Assembly (NCBI GenBank): GCA_022600335.1
Contig: JAHZKN010000192.1
Location: forward strand, 1-5,455
From: Alphaproteobacteria bacterium
Lineage (GTDB): Bacteria; Pseudomonadota; Alphaproteobacteria; Rhizobiales; Hyphomicrobiaceae
Direction of reading: 5' to 3'
Length of the DNA stretch: 5,455 nucleotides
This document shows positions 1-5,455 of the stretch, in pieces; the first letter of the stretch is position 1, and the number at the start of each line of letters is the position of its first letter. Below the pieces are notes generated by a model. That model had not been told where the DNA came from and did no database searches. It was given only the letters and a program-made list of their open reading frames with translations. The position numbers and the translations under genes were made by a program.

Positions 1-561
1 AAAGATGACAAAGCGCGTCAGCAACAGGAACTGATGACGCTGTACAAGAAAGAGAAGATCAACCCCCTGGCCGGCTGCTTGCCGATTCTTGTGCAGATCC
101 CTGTGTTTTTTGCACTCTACAAGGTGCTGTTTGTTTCTATCGACATGCGTCACACACCTTTCTTCGGTTGGATTCAGGATCTATCCGCCCCCGACCCAAC
201 TTCTCTATTCAATCTTTTTGGTTTGCTGCCGTATGAGGTGCCATCCTTCCTTGTGATCGGTGCCTGGCCTATCCTGATGGGTGTCACCATGTGGCTGCAG
301 ATGCAGCTCAATCCGCCGCAGCCCGACCCGGTGCAGCAACAAATCTTCTCGTGGATGCCGCTATTATTCACATTCTTGCTGGCTGGTTTTCCGGCTGGTC
401 TTGTCATCTACTGGGCATGGAACAACATCCTGTCGATCATCCAGCAGTGGTACATCACCGTTAAGCAAGGCGCTGAGATCCATCTCGTTGACAATCTCAA
501 AGGCAAGGTTGCCTGGCTCAAGCAGCTCGTCAGCAGGAACAAAGAAGAACCCAAAAGCTAG
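1..561 (+). CDS. yidC: Membrane protein insertase YidC (C-terminal part, cut by window edge)
   Basis: YidC/Oxa1/Alb3 insertase, which inserts and folds inner-membrane proteins alone or with SecYEG. The reading frame is open from base 1 and gives 186 residues before the TAG stop; the large periplasmic domain and first membrane segments lie upstream, outside the window. Visible parts: a basic cytoplasmic stretch ([14 protein letters not shown], about 15-28), then a hydrophobic hairpin with [15 protein letters not shown] (about 30-44). [25 protein letters not shown] loop region follows in two parts (about 54-77), then membrane segments around 82-100 and 114-149, the last ending in the conserved [13 protein letters not shown] region (about 130-141). 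A charged cytoplasmic tail ([11 protein letters not shown] onward) closes the protein. These are strong YidC family signatures and resemble alphaproteobacterial YidC. The internal ATG at 34 is not the real start because the family sequence continues upstream of it. Confidence 0.96.
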   Translation, partial: KDDKARQQQELMTLYKKEKINPLAGCLPILVQIPVFFALYKVLFVSIDMRHTPFFGWIQDLSAPDPTSLFNLFGLLPYEVPSFLVIGAWPILMGVTMWLQMQLNPPQPDPVQQQIFSWMPLLFTFLLAGFPAGLVIYWAWNNILSIIQQWYITVKQGAEIHLVDNLKGKVAWLKQLVSRNKEEPKS

Positions 562-566
562 ACTGG

Positions 567-578
567 CTGCGCGCGCAG
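567..578. repeat. 12-nt perfect palindrome CTGCGCGCGCAG between yidC and engB
   Basis: The 12 bases are their own reverse complement and lie 5 nt after the yidC stop. As an RNA hairpin it could form only a short stem, and no T-run follows, so it is not a convincing intrinsic terminator. GC-rich alternating sequence makes such palindromes common by chance, so no function is assigned. Confidence 0.3.
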
Positions 579-616
579 AATACTTTGATTCGAGGCCCTA
601 GGAGACCCGTCCGACG

Positions 617-1267
617 ATGGCCGGCGACCCATTTAGCGATGACGAGATTGCAGACGGCGAACAGCTGTTTGAGCAACCGTGGACATTTGTCAAAGGCGTT
701 GTGGATCTCGACAATCTTCCCGATTCACGGTGGCCAGAAGTGGCGTTCGCGGGTCGCTCAAACGTTGGTAAATCGAGTTTGATCAACGCCGTTGTCCGAC
801 AAAACGGGCTGGCCCGCACGTCAAATACGCCAGGGCGGACGCAAGAACTCAATTATTTTGCGCCACAGTCGCTTGGTTTTCACATCGTCGACTTACCAGG
901 TTACGGTTTCGCCAAAGCACCCAAAGCCAAGGTGGCGGCTTGGACGGAGTTTATCAAAGACTATCTTTCTGGTCGGCCCAACCTTGCACGTGCGTTTGTA
1001 TTGATCGACGCACGTCACGGTATCAAACCTGTCGATCGCACGATCATGACGTTGTTGTCAGAAACAGCTGTGGCCTATCAAATCGTGCTGACCAAAACAG
1101 ACAAAATTAGTGAAAAGGCGCTTTCTGAGCAGCTTGCTACAGCCGAGCGCGAAGTCGCAAAAGCACCGGCCGCCTATCCGGTGGTCATCACAACATCATC
1201 AGAGAGAAAAACCGGCATCACGGAACTGCGCGCAACGCTGGCAAAAATCCGCAAAGACTTTTCGTAA
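617..1267 (+). CDS. engB: Ribosome biogenesis GTP-binding protein EngB (YihA/YsxC)
   Basis: Small TrmE-Era-EngA-EngB-Septin-like GTPase needed for late assembly of the 50S ribosomal subunit; cytoplasmic. The 216-residue product has all GTPase motifs in order: G1/Walker A GRSNVGKSS (46-54), the G2 threonine region TPGRT (71-75), G3 DLPG (92-95), G4 TKTD (159-162) and the G5-like TSSERKTG (193-200). The LPGYGFAK extension after G3 (93-100) is typical of EngB. Length is normal for the family, with a short N-terminal extension as often seen in alphaproteobacteria. The ATG at 617 is preceded by a TAGGAG Shine-Dalgarno-like sequence at 599-604 (12-nt spacing, rather long), and an in-frame TAG at 599-601 rules out any earlier start. 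It follows yidC by 55 nt without a clear terminator, so cotranscription is likely. The stop lies 2 nt from that of the convergent gene. Confidence 0.96.
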   Translation: MAGDPFSDDEIADGEQLFEQPWTFVKGVVDLDNLPDSRWPEVAFAGRSNVGKSSLINAVVRQNGLARTSNTPGRTQELNYFAPQSLGFHIVDLPGYGFAKAPKAKVAAWTEFIKDYLSGRPNLARAFVLIDARHGIKPVDRTIMTLLSETAVAYQIVLTKTDKISEKALSEQLATAEREVAKAPAAYPVVITTSSERKTGITELRATLAKIRKDFS

Positions 1268-1269
1268 AC

Positions 1270-3018
1270 TCAAAGCCCACTCATTTTGCTGATGAGACCC
1301 TTTGCGGCATCAAAAGCCGTTTCACCAAATCGCGCCAACACACCACCAATAATGGCTGCGACAAGCCAGCCGGAAAGGCGCTTTGCACTTTGGCCATAAT
1401 TGATGCCCACGCGGATCTCAAATAACTGATCCGGCAATGCAGTTTCCGCGGCAAGGCCATCTGTGCCAACTGTGCGCGCAGAAACAACAAGCTGCAACTT
1501 CTTGCGCCCTGACGATTTCGGCGTGACCGACCAGCGCCAACTGGCGAAATCGTCTGTCATGACGCCCAGCACATTTTCAATCCACTGCGTCTCGGGCGAT
1601 GCCGCTTCAACCCAAAATCCACCGTCGGGTGCGCGCAGTTTGACCGACATCGCCTTTGTAATCAGCAGATCATGTTGATAGGCCGCTCCACCACCTTGCA
1701 GACCTTTGGCCAAAGCCTTCACCTCAACGCGCGCAATACGCACCTCAACAAGTTCGGTTACACCGGTCTTCATGCGCCGCGGAATGTTTTCCACGAGCTG
1801 ACCCGTCTCGACATTAATTTGCGTTGAGCGAGGCCGGTGCGGTTGTGCGCGCTGAGGTGCCGGCGCAGGAGATGCAGGCGGGCCTGGTGCACGCCCGCGA
1901 GCAGAGCCCGTCTCACCACCCACCCACGGCGGAATGTGCGGCGGTCGCGCGCCGGGAGGGCTTGCGGGGTCCGGCATGGGTGGAGGGACAGCAGACCCCG
2001 CTCCTTGACCAGCTGCGGCACCCGGACCTGGCTGCGGTACAGGTGGTGCGGCGGAAAAACTTTCTGAACGCGGCGGACGTAGACCAGCGTCCGGCGGCAG
2101 GGGCGGCGGTACGCGCTGTAAACGCGGTGCTGTTGCCCGATCAGGTTTCGCTGCGCCTTGAGATGGCGCCCAGTGCGAACTAGCCGTCTCTGAATCTGCG
2201 GGTTCGGATGCTGCGGGTCTTATGCCAGCTGGGATCGGCTCTGCCGCCACGGACGCAGCCTCACCTGCTTCACTGACGTCATGATCGTCTGAGGTCAGTG
2301 ACCCACAAGGATCATCGTTACGCGCATCGGGCTGCGGCGCCACCTGTTCCCATTGCGGTTCAATTGAAGCGGGTGGTGCGTCCGATTGCTGTCGCCGTTG
2401 TCCAACGCGCTCACGCGCTTCTGCCAATGGGTCTGCTGTGACCGACAGTTCTGACGGCACTGGCTCACCGGCAACTTGCCCTGTCTGCGGCTCCGAACTC
2501 TTACCGTCTGCACGACCATCTGGACGAATTGCTGGCGCAGCTTCTGCACTCGGCTGCTGCGCAGCGTTGCGCAACGCTGCAATCGTAGCGTCAAACGTTA
2601 AACCCTGCGCCCGCAAAATATGGGCTGCAGTGCTGGCACCATCTCCAACAATTGCCGCCAATAAAATCGCACCGTTAATTTCACGACGTTGACCTTGTTT
2701 GGCGGCCTCAGCTGCAGCCTCTAAAATGCGCTGCAGCTCAACTGAGGTGACCACAGCCTTGCTGTCACGGGGATCCTGTCGGTCTGCGATGTTGCCAAGA
2801 TAGTTTGAGACATCGCTTTGCAAACGCGCAATATCGATGTTCGACGAGCGCAAGATGACAGTCGCCTCGGGATCTTCGGCCAGAGCCAGCAGGACATGCT
2901 CAAGCGTTACCTCACGGTGTGCCTGGGCTTCTGCGTACTGAGCAGCCCGCTGCAACGTCGCCACAAGAAATGGCGACATCGGAATCTGGGCAAGGTCCTC
3001 AGCGACCATCGCCGTCAT
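1270..3018 (-). CDS. Clp N-domain protein without ATPase: Clp repeat domain, Pro/Ala-rich linker, C-terminal putative beta domain and hydrophobic segment
   Basis: Predicted 582 residues from the ATG at 3018-3016. Residues 14-149 look like a double Clp N-terminal repeat (Clp_N, PF02861). Repeat 1 (about 14-76) contains REVTLEHVLLALAEDPEA (35-52); repeat 2 (about 89-149) contains REINGAILLAAIVGDG (112-127). The pattern, including SNIDIARLQ and an ELQRIL helix, recalls the ClpA N-domain, which binds substrates and the adaptor ClpS. No Walker A/B or AAA+ module follows, so this is not a Clp ATPase. Residues about 155-397 are a low-complexity Pro/Ala/Gln/Glu linker with proline runs (PPPLPP, PPPMP). 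Residues about 398-544 form a conserved-looking, probably beta-rich region with WRWSVTP (494-500) and GRKKLQLVVSA (504-514). Near the C-terminus LSGWLVAAIIGGVLA (548-562) is hydrophobic and could be a tail anchor, though it is short. The start is supported by GGGAG at 3033-3029, 10 nt upstream; a GTG directly before the ATG (3021-3019) is a possible alternative. A longer TTG start at 3102 lacks support. Function unknown; substrate or adaptor binding is inference. Confidence 0.85.
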   Translation of the reverse strand: MTAMVAEDLAQIPMSPFLVATLQRAAQYAEAQAHREVTLEHVLLALAEDPEATVILRSSNIDIARLQSDVSNYLGNIADRQDPRDSKAVVTSVELQRILEAAAEAAKQGQRREINGAILLAAIVGDGASTAAHILRAQGLTFDATIAALRNAAQQPSAEAAPAIRPDGRADGKSSEPQTGQVAGEPVPSELSVTADPLAEARERVGQRRQQSDAPPASIEPQWEQVAPQPDARNDDPCGSLTSDDHDVSEAGEAASVAAEPIPAGIRPAASEPADSETASSHWAPSQGAAKPDRATAPRLQRVPPPLPPDAGLRPPRSESFSAAPPVPQPGPGAAAGQGAGSAVPPPMPDPASPPGARPPHIPPWVGGETGSARGRAPGPPASPAPAPQRAQPHRPRSTQINVETGQLVENIPRRMKTGVTELVEVRIARVEVKALAKGLQGGGAAYQHDLLITKAMSVKLRAPDGGFWVEAASPETQWIENVLGVMTDDFASWRWSVTPKSSGRKKLQLVVSARTVGTDGLAAETALPDQLFEIRVGINYGQSAKRLSGWLVAAIIGGVLARFGETAFDAAKGLISKMSGL

Positions 3019-3028
3019 CACGTTCGAG

Positions 3029-3033
3029 CTCCC
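3029..3033 (-). promoter_or_regulatory. Shine-Dalgarno GGGAG that sets the start of the Clp N-domain gene
   Basis: On the minus strand GGGAG lies 10 nt before the ATG at 3018 and 7 nt before the GTG at 3021. It lies inside the open frame that runs upstream to about 3102, so it argues against the longer TTG start and against the ATG at 3009 (19 nt away). Confidence 0.6.
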
Positions 3034-3287
3034 AACTATTGACGGCACCAATCGGCGGCCATGACACTCATCACGGCCTCGATGATCCCCGCGCTCCGGC
3101 AAACAGTCCTGGATGCAGTGAGGTTAACGCATATCAGCCACCGGACTCAAAGCCTAGCAAGGTGTATGAACCGAAAAATGTGGGGGAATTCCGTTGTCGC
3201 ACGGCGCCAATCCATATAAGTGCTGCTCTAAACCTGAAAAGGTCATGTGTCCAAGGGACAACAGACAGCGATCAAATCTCTCACACG

Positions 3288-3306
3288 GTAGGTTGTAGCA
3301 GCCTAC
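3288..3306. repeat. Imperfect inverted repeat upstream of argB (8-bp arms, 3-nt centre)
   Basis: GTAGGTTG (3288-3295) and CAGCCTAC (3299-3306) are inverted repeats with one non-Watson-Crick position (G-T), around TAG. It lies 57 nt before the argB start. No T-run follows on either strand, so it is not a terminator. It overlaps the -35-like hexamer of the candidate argB promoter, which would suit an operator, but it may also be a chance dyad. Confidence 0.4.
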
Positions 3307-3320
3307 GCAGCCCCTAAACT
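3293..3320 (+). promoter_or_regulatory. Weak candidate sigma70-type promoter for argB
   Basis: TTGTAG (3293-3298) and TAAACT (3315-3320) are separated by 16 nt and match the consensus at 3 of 6 and 4 of 6 positions. This would place a transcription start near 3327 and a leader of roughly 37 nt before argB. The match is weak and was found by eye; it is offered because its position suits a divergent promoter. Confidence 0.22.
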
Positions 3321-3363
3321 CTGGCCAAATCAATGCCAGCCTCAGCCCAGAATTCAGAAACCG

Positions 3364-4299
3364 ATGCCCAAGTCTAAGCCAGCCCAAGCAACCGCCATCG
3401 GCTCTCATGCTGCAGCAACAGCGCACGACAAAGCGCGCACGCTCGCCGAAGCATTGCCGAACATGCTGCGCTACGACGATCAAACCGTAGTCATCAAGTT
3501 TGGTGGTCACGCGATGGGCGATCAGGCACTATCCGACGCGTTTGCCCAAGACATCGTCTACCTTAAGCAATCCGGCGTGAACCCGATTGTGGTTCATGGT
3601 GGTGGTCCACAGATCGCTGACATGTTGAAAAAACTCGCCATACGCAGTGAGTTCGTCAACGGATTACGCGTCACTGATAAGCCAACCGTCGAAATTGTCG
3701 AAATGGTGCTGTCTGGGAAAATCAATAAGGACATTGTCTCAGCTATCAATCGGCAAGGTGGTAAAGCCGCTGGCATTTCAGGCAAAGATTCAAACTTGAT
3801 GATTGCTGAAAAAATCACCGAGATGCCCGATCCCGAATCCAATCTAATGAAAGCCGTCGATATTGGTTATGTCGGCGAACCGAAAACCATCAACCCGCAT
3901 GTTGTCAATGTGATATCGCAATCGGATGTGATTCCCGTGATCGCACCGATCGGGCTTTCAGCATCAGGCGACACACTCAATATTAATGCGGATACCTTTG
4001 CGTCGGCGCTCGCTGCCCGCATGAAAGCCAAGCGCCTGCTGCTGCTAACCGACGTGCCAGGCGTACTCGATAAGAAGGGCAAATTAATCGAAGAATTGAC
4101 CCCAGATGAGGCGCGCGCCTTGATCCGTGACGGCACGATTACCGGCGGCATGATTCCAAAAGTCGAGGGTTGCATCGAAGTTGTTGAAGCCGGCGTTGAA
4201 GCCGTTGTCATTATCAACGGCAAGGTCGAGCACTCTGTGATGCTCGAATTGCTGACCGATCATGGTGCGGGCACGTTGGTTGGTGAACGGCGCGATTAG
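3364..4299 (+). CDS. argB: Acetylglutamate kinase ArgB
   Basis: N-acetyl-L-glutamate kinase (EC 2.7.2.8), second step of arginine biosynthesis: it phosphorylates N-acetylglutamate with ATP in the cytoplasm. The 311-residue amino-acid-kinase-family protein shows [10 protein letters not shown] (43-52, phosphate-binding Lys45), VHGGGPQI (77-84), NGLRVTD (99-105, substrate-binding Arg102), LNINAD (205-210, catalytic Asp210), LLTDVPGV (227-234) and GGMIPKV (261-267, Lys266). All key residues are present. The N-terminal extension of about 40 residues relative to the short dimeric E. coli type fits the N-helix of hexameric, arginine-inhibited enzymes; feedback inhibition is therefore likely but inferred. 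The ATG at 3364 is the first usable start: the frame is open back to 3292 but contains no ATG, GTG or TTG there. No clear Shine-Dalgarno precedes it (CAGAAACCG), which is unusual. It is followed after 5 nt by the HAD gene. Confidence 0.97.
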   Translation: MPKSKPAQATAIGSHAAATAHDKARTLAEALPNMLRYDDQTVVIKFGGHAMGDQALSDAFAQDIVYLKQSGVNPIVVHGGGPQIADMLKKLAIRSEFVNGLRVTDKPTVEIVEMVLSGKINKDIVSAINRQGGKAAGISGKDSNLMIAEKITEMPDPESNLMKAVDIGYVGEPKTINPHVVNVISQSDVIPVIAPIGLSASGDTLNINADTFASALAARMKAKRLLLLTDVPGVLDKKGKLIEELTPDEARALIRDGTITGGMIPKVEGCIEVVEAGVEAVVIINGKVEHSVMLELLTDHGAGTLVGERRD

Positions 4300-4304
4300 A
4301 AAAA

Positions 4305-5006
4305 ATGCCACGAGCATCAGACTTTTCAGATTGGATCTTTGATCTCGACAACACGCTTTATCCGGCAACGTGTAATCTCTTTGCCCAAGTTGACACGCGC
4401 ATGGCCGCCTACATTGCGCGTGCCCTTGATGTGCCGTTACCACATGCGCGGTATATGCAAAAAGCCTACTACAAGCAGTTCGGCACGACGCTGTCCGGCC
4501 TGATGCAGCTTCACAAAATGAAGCCAGAGCCGTTTCTAGACTATGTGCATGACATTGATTTGAGCGTTGTTGCCCCGGCACCTGAGCTTGCTACAGCGAT
4601 CAAAAACCTTCCCGGTCGAAAGTTCATCTACACCAACGGTTCTCGCAAGCATGCAGAACGCGTTGCTGATCGCCTCGGTGTGCTCGATCTCTTTCATGCG
4701 ATCACAGACATTGCATCGAATGAATTCTGCGCTAAGCCACAGCCAGCTGCCTATGAACGGTTTCTCAGGTCCCACAATATCACGGCGACATCATCCATGA
4801 TGTTCGATGATATGCCGCACAACCTGGAAGCTCCGCACGCGCTCGGCATGGCAACCGTCTTAGTGCATTCCGACTATATGGATCATCCGGTGCAGCTTGA
4901 GATGAAACAGTGGTCTGAACCGCCCGCGCACGTCCACCACATGACCAAAGATCTGGTTGGTTTTCTGAGCGAAACGAGTGTCGCGGCACCACGAGAACAT
5001 CACTAG
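4305..5006 (+). CDS. HAD-family hydrolase, pyrimidine 5'-nucleotidase-like
   Basis: Haloacid-dehalogenase-superfamily phosphatase of 233 residues. It has motif I DLDNT (13-17, with nucleophile Asp13 and acid/base Asp15), motif II YTNGS (109-113, Thr110), motif III lysine in CAKPQPAAY (Lys144) and motif IV MFDDMPHNLE (166-175, Asp168/Asp169). A helical cap lies between motifs I and II (about 20-95). The pattern and length fit the SDT1-like pyrimidine 5'-nucleotidase group (TIGR01993), which dephosphorylates UMP/CMP-type monophosphates in the cytoplasm; the exact substrate cannot be read from sequence. The FDLDNTLYP start and the place directly after argB match, from memory, many alphaproteobacteria. 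The ATG comes 5 nt after the argB stop with only an A-rich spacer and no clear Shine-Dalgarno, which suggests translation coupled to argB. The His/Pro/charged C-terminal tail looks unstructured. Confidence 0.93.
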   Translation: MPRASDFSDWIFDLDNTLYPATCNLFAQVDTRMAAYIARALDVPLPHARYMQKAYYKQFGTTLSGLMQLHKMKPEPFLDYVHDIDLSVVAPAPELATAIKNLPGRKFIYTNGSRKHAERVADRLGVLDLFHAITDIASNEFCAKPQPAAYERFLRSHNITATSSMMFDDMPHNLEAPHALGMATVLVHSDYMDHPVQLEMKQWSEPPAHVHHMTKDLVGFLSETSVAAPREHH

Positions 5007-5065
5007 CCGCACCAAACATCGGTTTCGAATTTGCACGACTTCGACCGCGTTTAGTGTTTCAGGCC

Positions 5066-5082
5066 CGCTAGGCAAATTAGCG
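5066..5082. repeat. Small hairpin between the convergent HAD and YkvA genes
   Basis: CGCTA (5066-5070) and TAGCG (5078-5082) flank a 7-nt loop and overlap the stop of the minus-strand gene. A wider inverted repeat, AATTTGC (5028-5034) and GCAAATT (5072-5078), spans the 70-nt gap between the stops. Neither is followed by a T-run, so a role in bidirectional termination is only possible. Confidence 0.25.
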
Positions 5083-5445
5083 ACCGAGAAGCCATGCCAC
5101 ACCCGCCGCCGCACAGATCCACGCGAAAATCACCAGCCAGGCGCCCAGTTGGACAGCGCTGACGGGCGCATGTGTTTCGGCGGCCAAACGGAAATCCTGT
5201 ATCAAATCAGCTGGCAGCAGCCGGATAGCAAGCGCAATCCCCAACGGCACCAGAATGACATCGTCCAGATAGCCGATCACTGGAATAAAATCTGGAATGA
5301 GATCAATTGGACTCAAGGCATAAGCTGCCACGCCAATGGCCACCCATTTGGCAACTCGCGGCGTGCGTGAGTCTTTGCCGGCAATATAGAGTACCATAAC
5401 GTCTTTATATATGCGCCGGGCCCAAGCTTTCAGGCGTTGCCACAT
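5077..5445 (-). CDS. YkvA family (DUF1232) small membrane protein
   Basis: From the ATG at 5445-5443 this is 122 residues. The core YALSPIDLIPDFIPVIGYLD (42-61, followed by a second Asp) is the hallmark of the YkvA/DUF1232 family (PF06803), proteins of unknown function widespread in bacteria. A basic N-terminal helix (about 4-17) and the TPRVAKWVAIGVAAYALSP stretch precede it. A hydrophobic segment follows the core (about 65-78), and a clear membrane helix lies near the C-terminus (about 98-119, WLVIFAWICAAAGVAWLL). The frame runs to the right edge without a stop; a TTG at 5454-5452 or a start beyond the window is possible. The ATG is preferred because MWQRLKAWARR resembles the usual beginning of alphaproteobacterial members, as I recall. 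It is convergent with the HAD gene, 70 nt apart. Confidence 0.88.
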   Translation of the reverse strand: MWQRLKAWARRIYKDVMVLYIAGKDSRTPRVAKWVAIGVAAYALSPIDLIPDFIPVIGYLDDVILVPLGIALAIRLLPADLIQDFRLAAETHAPVSAVQLGAWLVIFAWICAAAGVAWLLGR

Positions 5446-5455
5446 CTCATGCAAC

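Larger units (their letters stand above)
3019..3363. other. Divergent intergenic region between the Clp N-domain gene and argB
   Basis: 345 nt without a credible gene. Short open frames crossing it on both strands show no recognisable protein and are mostly extensions of frames that overlap the two neighbouring genes. It should carry the promoters for both divergent genes. Visible elements are a small dyad TGTCC-AAG-GGACA (3248-3260), a stronger imperfect dyad (3288-3306), a weak sigma70-like pair (3293-3320), and another poor match, TTGTCG at 3194 with TATAAG at 3215 (15-nt spacer). I found no convincing promoter on the minus strand for the Clp N-domain gene. No tRNA-like fold or intrinsic terminator was recognised. 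Confidence 0.7.

Noticed and set aside
1824..2183. Plus-strand open frame of 119 codons opposite the Clp N-domain gene
   Set aside because: It lies antisense to the GC-rich Pro/Ala linker, shows no recognisable family and has the Arg/Ala-rich composition of a shadow frame.
1270..3018. Reading the gene as a truncated ClpA/ClpB pseudogene
   Set aside because: The frame is intact through a long linker and a conserved-looking C-terminal domain, with its own ribosome-binding site; no AAA+ remnants are visible.
3019..3102. Longer N-terminus (28 extra residues from a TTG) for the Clp N-domain protein
   Set aside because: The extra residues are Arg/Gly-rich and unlike the domain, and a good GGGAG site sits right before the ATG at 3018.
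3150..3235. tRNA-like or small-RNA-like fold on the minus strand (GGTTCATAC stretch and a CCGT/ACGG hairpin)
   Set aside because: No acceptor stem or anticodon arm can be paired, and the hairpin stem is only 4 bp.
2919..3317. Plus-strand open frame of 132 codons crossing into the intergenic region
   Set aside because: Half of it is antisense to the Clp N-domain coding sequence; no domain, no Shine-Dalgarno and no protein-like composition.
3154..3510. Minus-strand open frame of 118 codons overlapping the argB start
   Set aside because: It is antisense to the argB N-terminus and would occupy the divergent promoter region; its Cys/Arg-rich sequence resembles no family.
4084..4581. Minus-strand open frame of 165 codons
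   Set aside because: It is antisense to the end of argB and the start of the HAD gene, both of which have complete family motifs on the plus strand.

Overview
The window is chromosomal DNA that looks alphaproteobacterial, most likely Hyphomicrobiales/Rhizobiales-like. The order yidC - engB - argB - HAD pyrimidine 5'-nucleotidase on one strand is, from memory, a conserved block in that group. The YidC, ArgB and HAD proteins also read like the alphaproteobacterial versions. This placement comes from gene order and remembered protein similarity, not from a search. No rRNA, tRNA, CRISPR array, transposase or insertion sequence is visible.

Layout: (1) 1-561 (+) is the C-terminal part of the membrane insertase YidC, cut by the left edge. 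(2) 617-1267 (+) is the ribosome-assembly GTPase EngB/YihA, 55 nt downstream and probably cotranscribed. (3) 1270-3018 (-) is a large gene convergent with engB, with only 2 nt between the stop codons. It encodes a Clp N-domain protein with no ATPase: an N-terminal Clp repeat domain, a long Pro/Ala-rich linker, a C-terminal region that looks beta-rich, and a short hydrophobic segment near the end. (4) 3019-3363 is a 345-nt divergent intergenic region with small dyads and a weak candidate argB promoter. (5) 3364-4299 (+) is argB, N-acetylglutamate kinase. (6) 4305-5006 (+) is a HAD-family pyrimidine 5'-nucleotidase-like phosphatase, 5 nt after argB. (7) 5077-5445 (-) is a small YkvA/DUF1232 membrane protein that reaches the right edge.

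yidC and engB are housekeeping genes for membrane protein insertion and 50S subunit assembly. argB makes an arginine precursor and is probably translated from the same message as the HAD phosphatase. The unusual element is the minus-strand Clp N-domain gene sitting inside this otherwise standard block. Its architecture suggests a non-enzymatic, possibly membrane-tethered binding protein related to the substrate/adaptor-binding domain of ClpA. That function is inferred; the sequence shows only the domain order.
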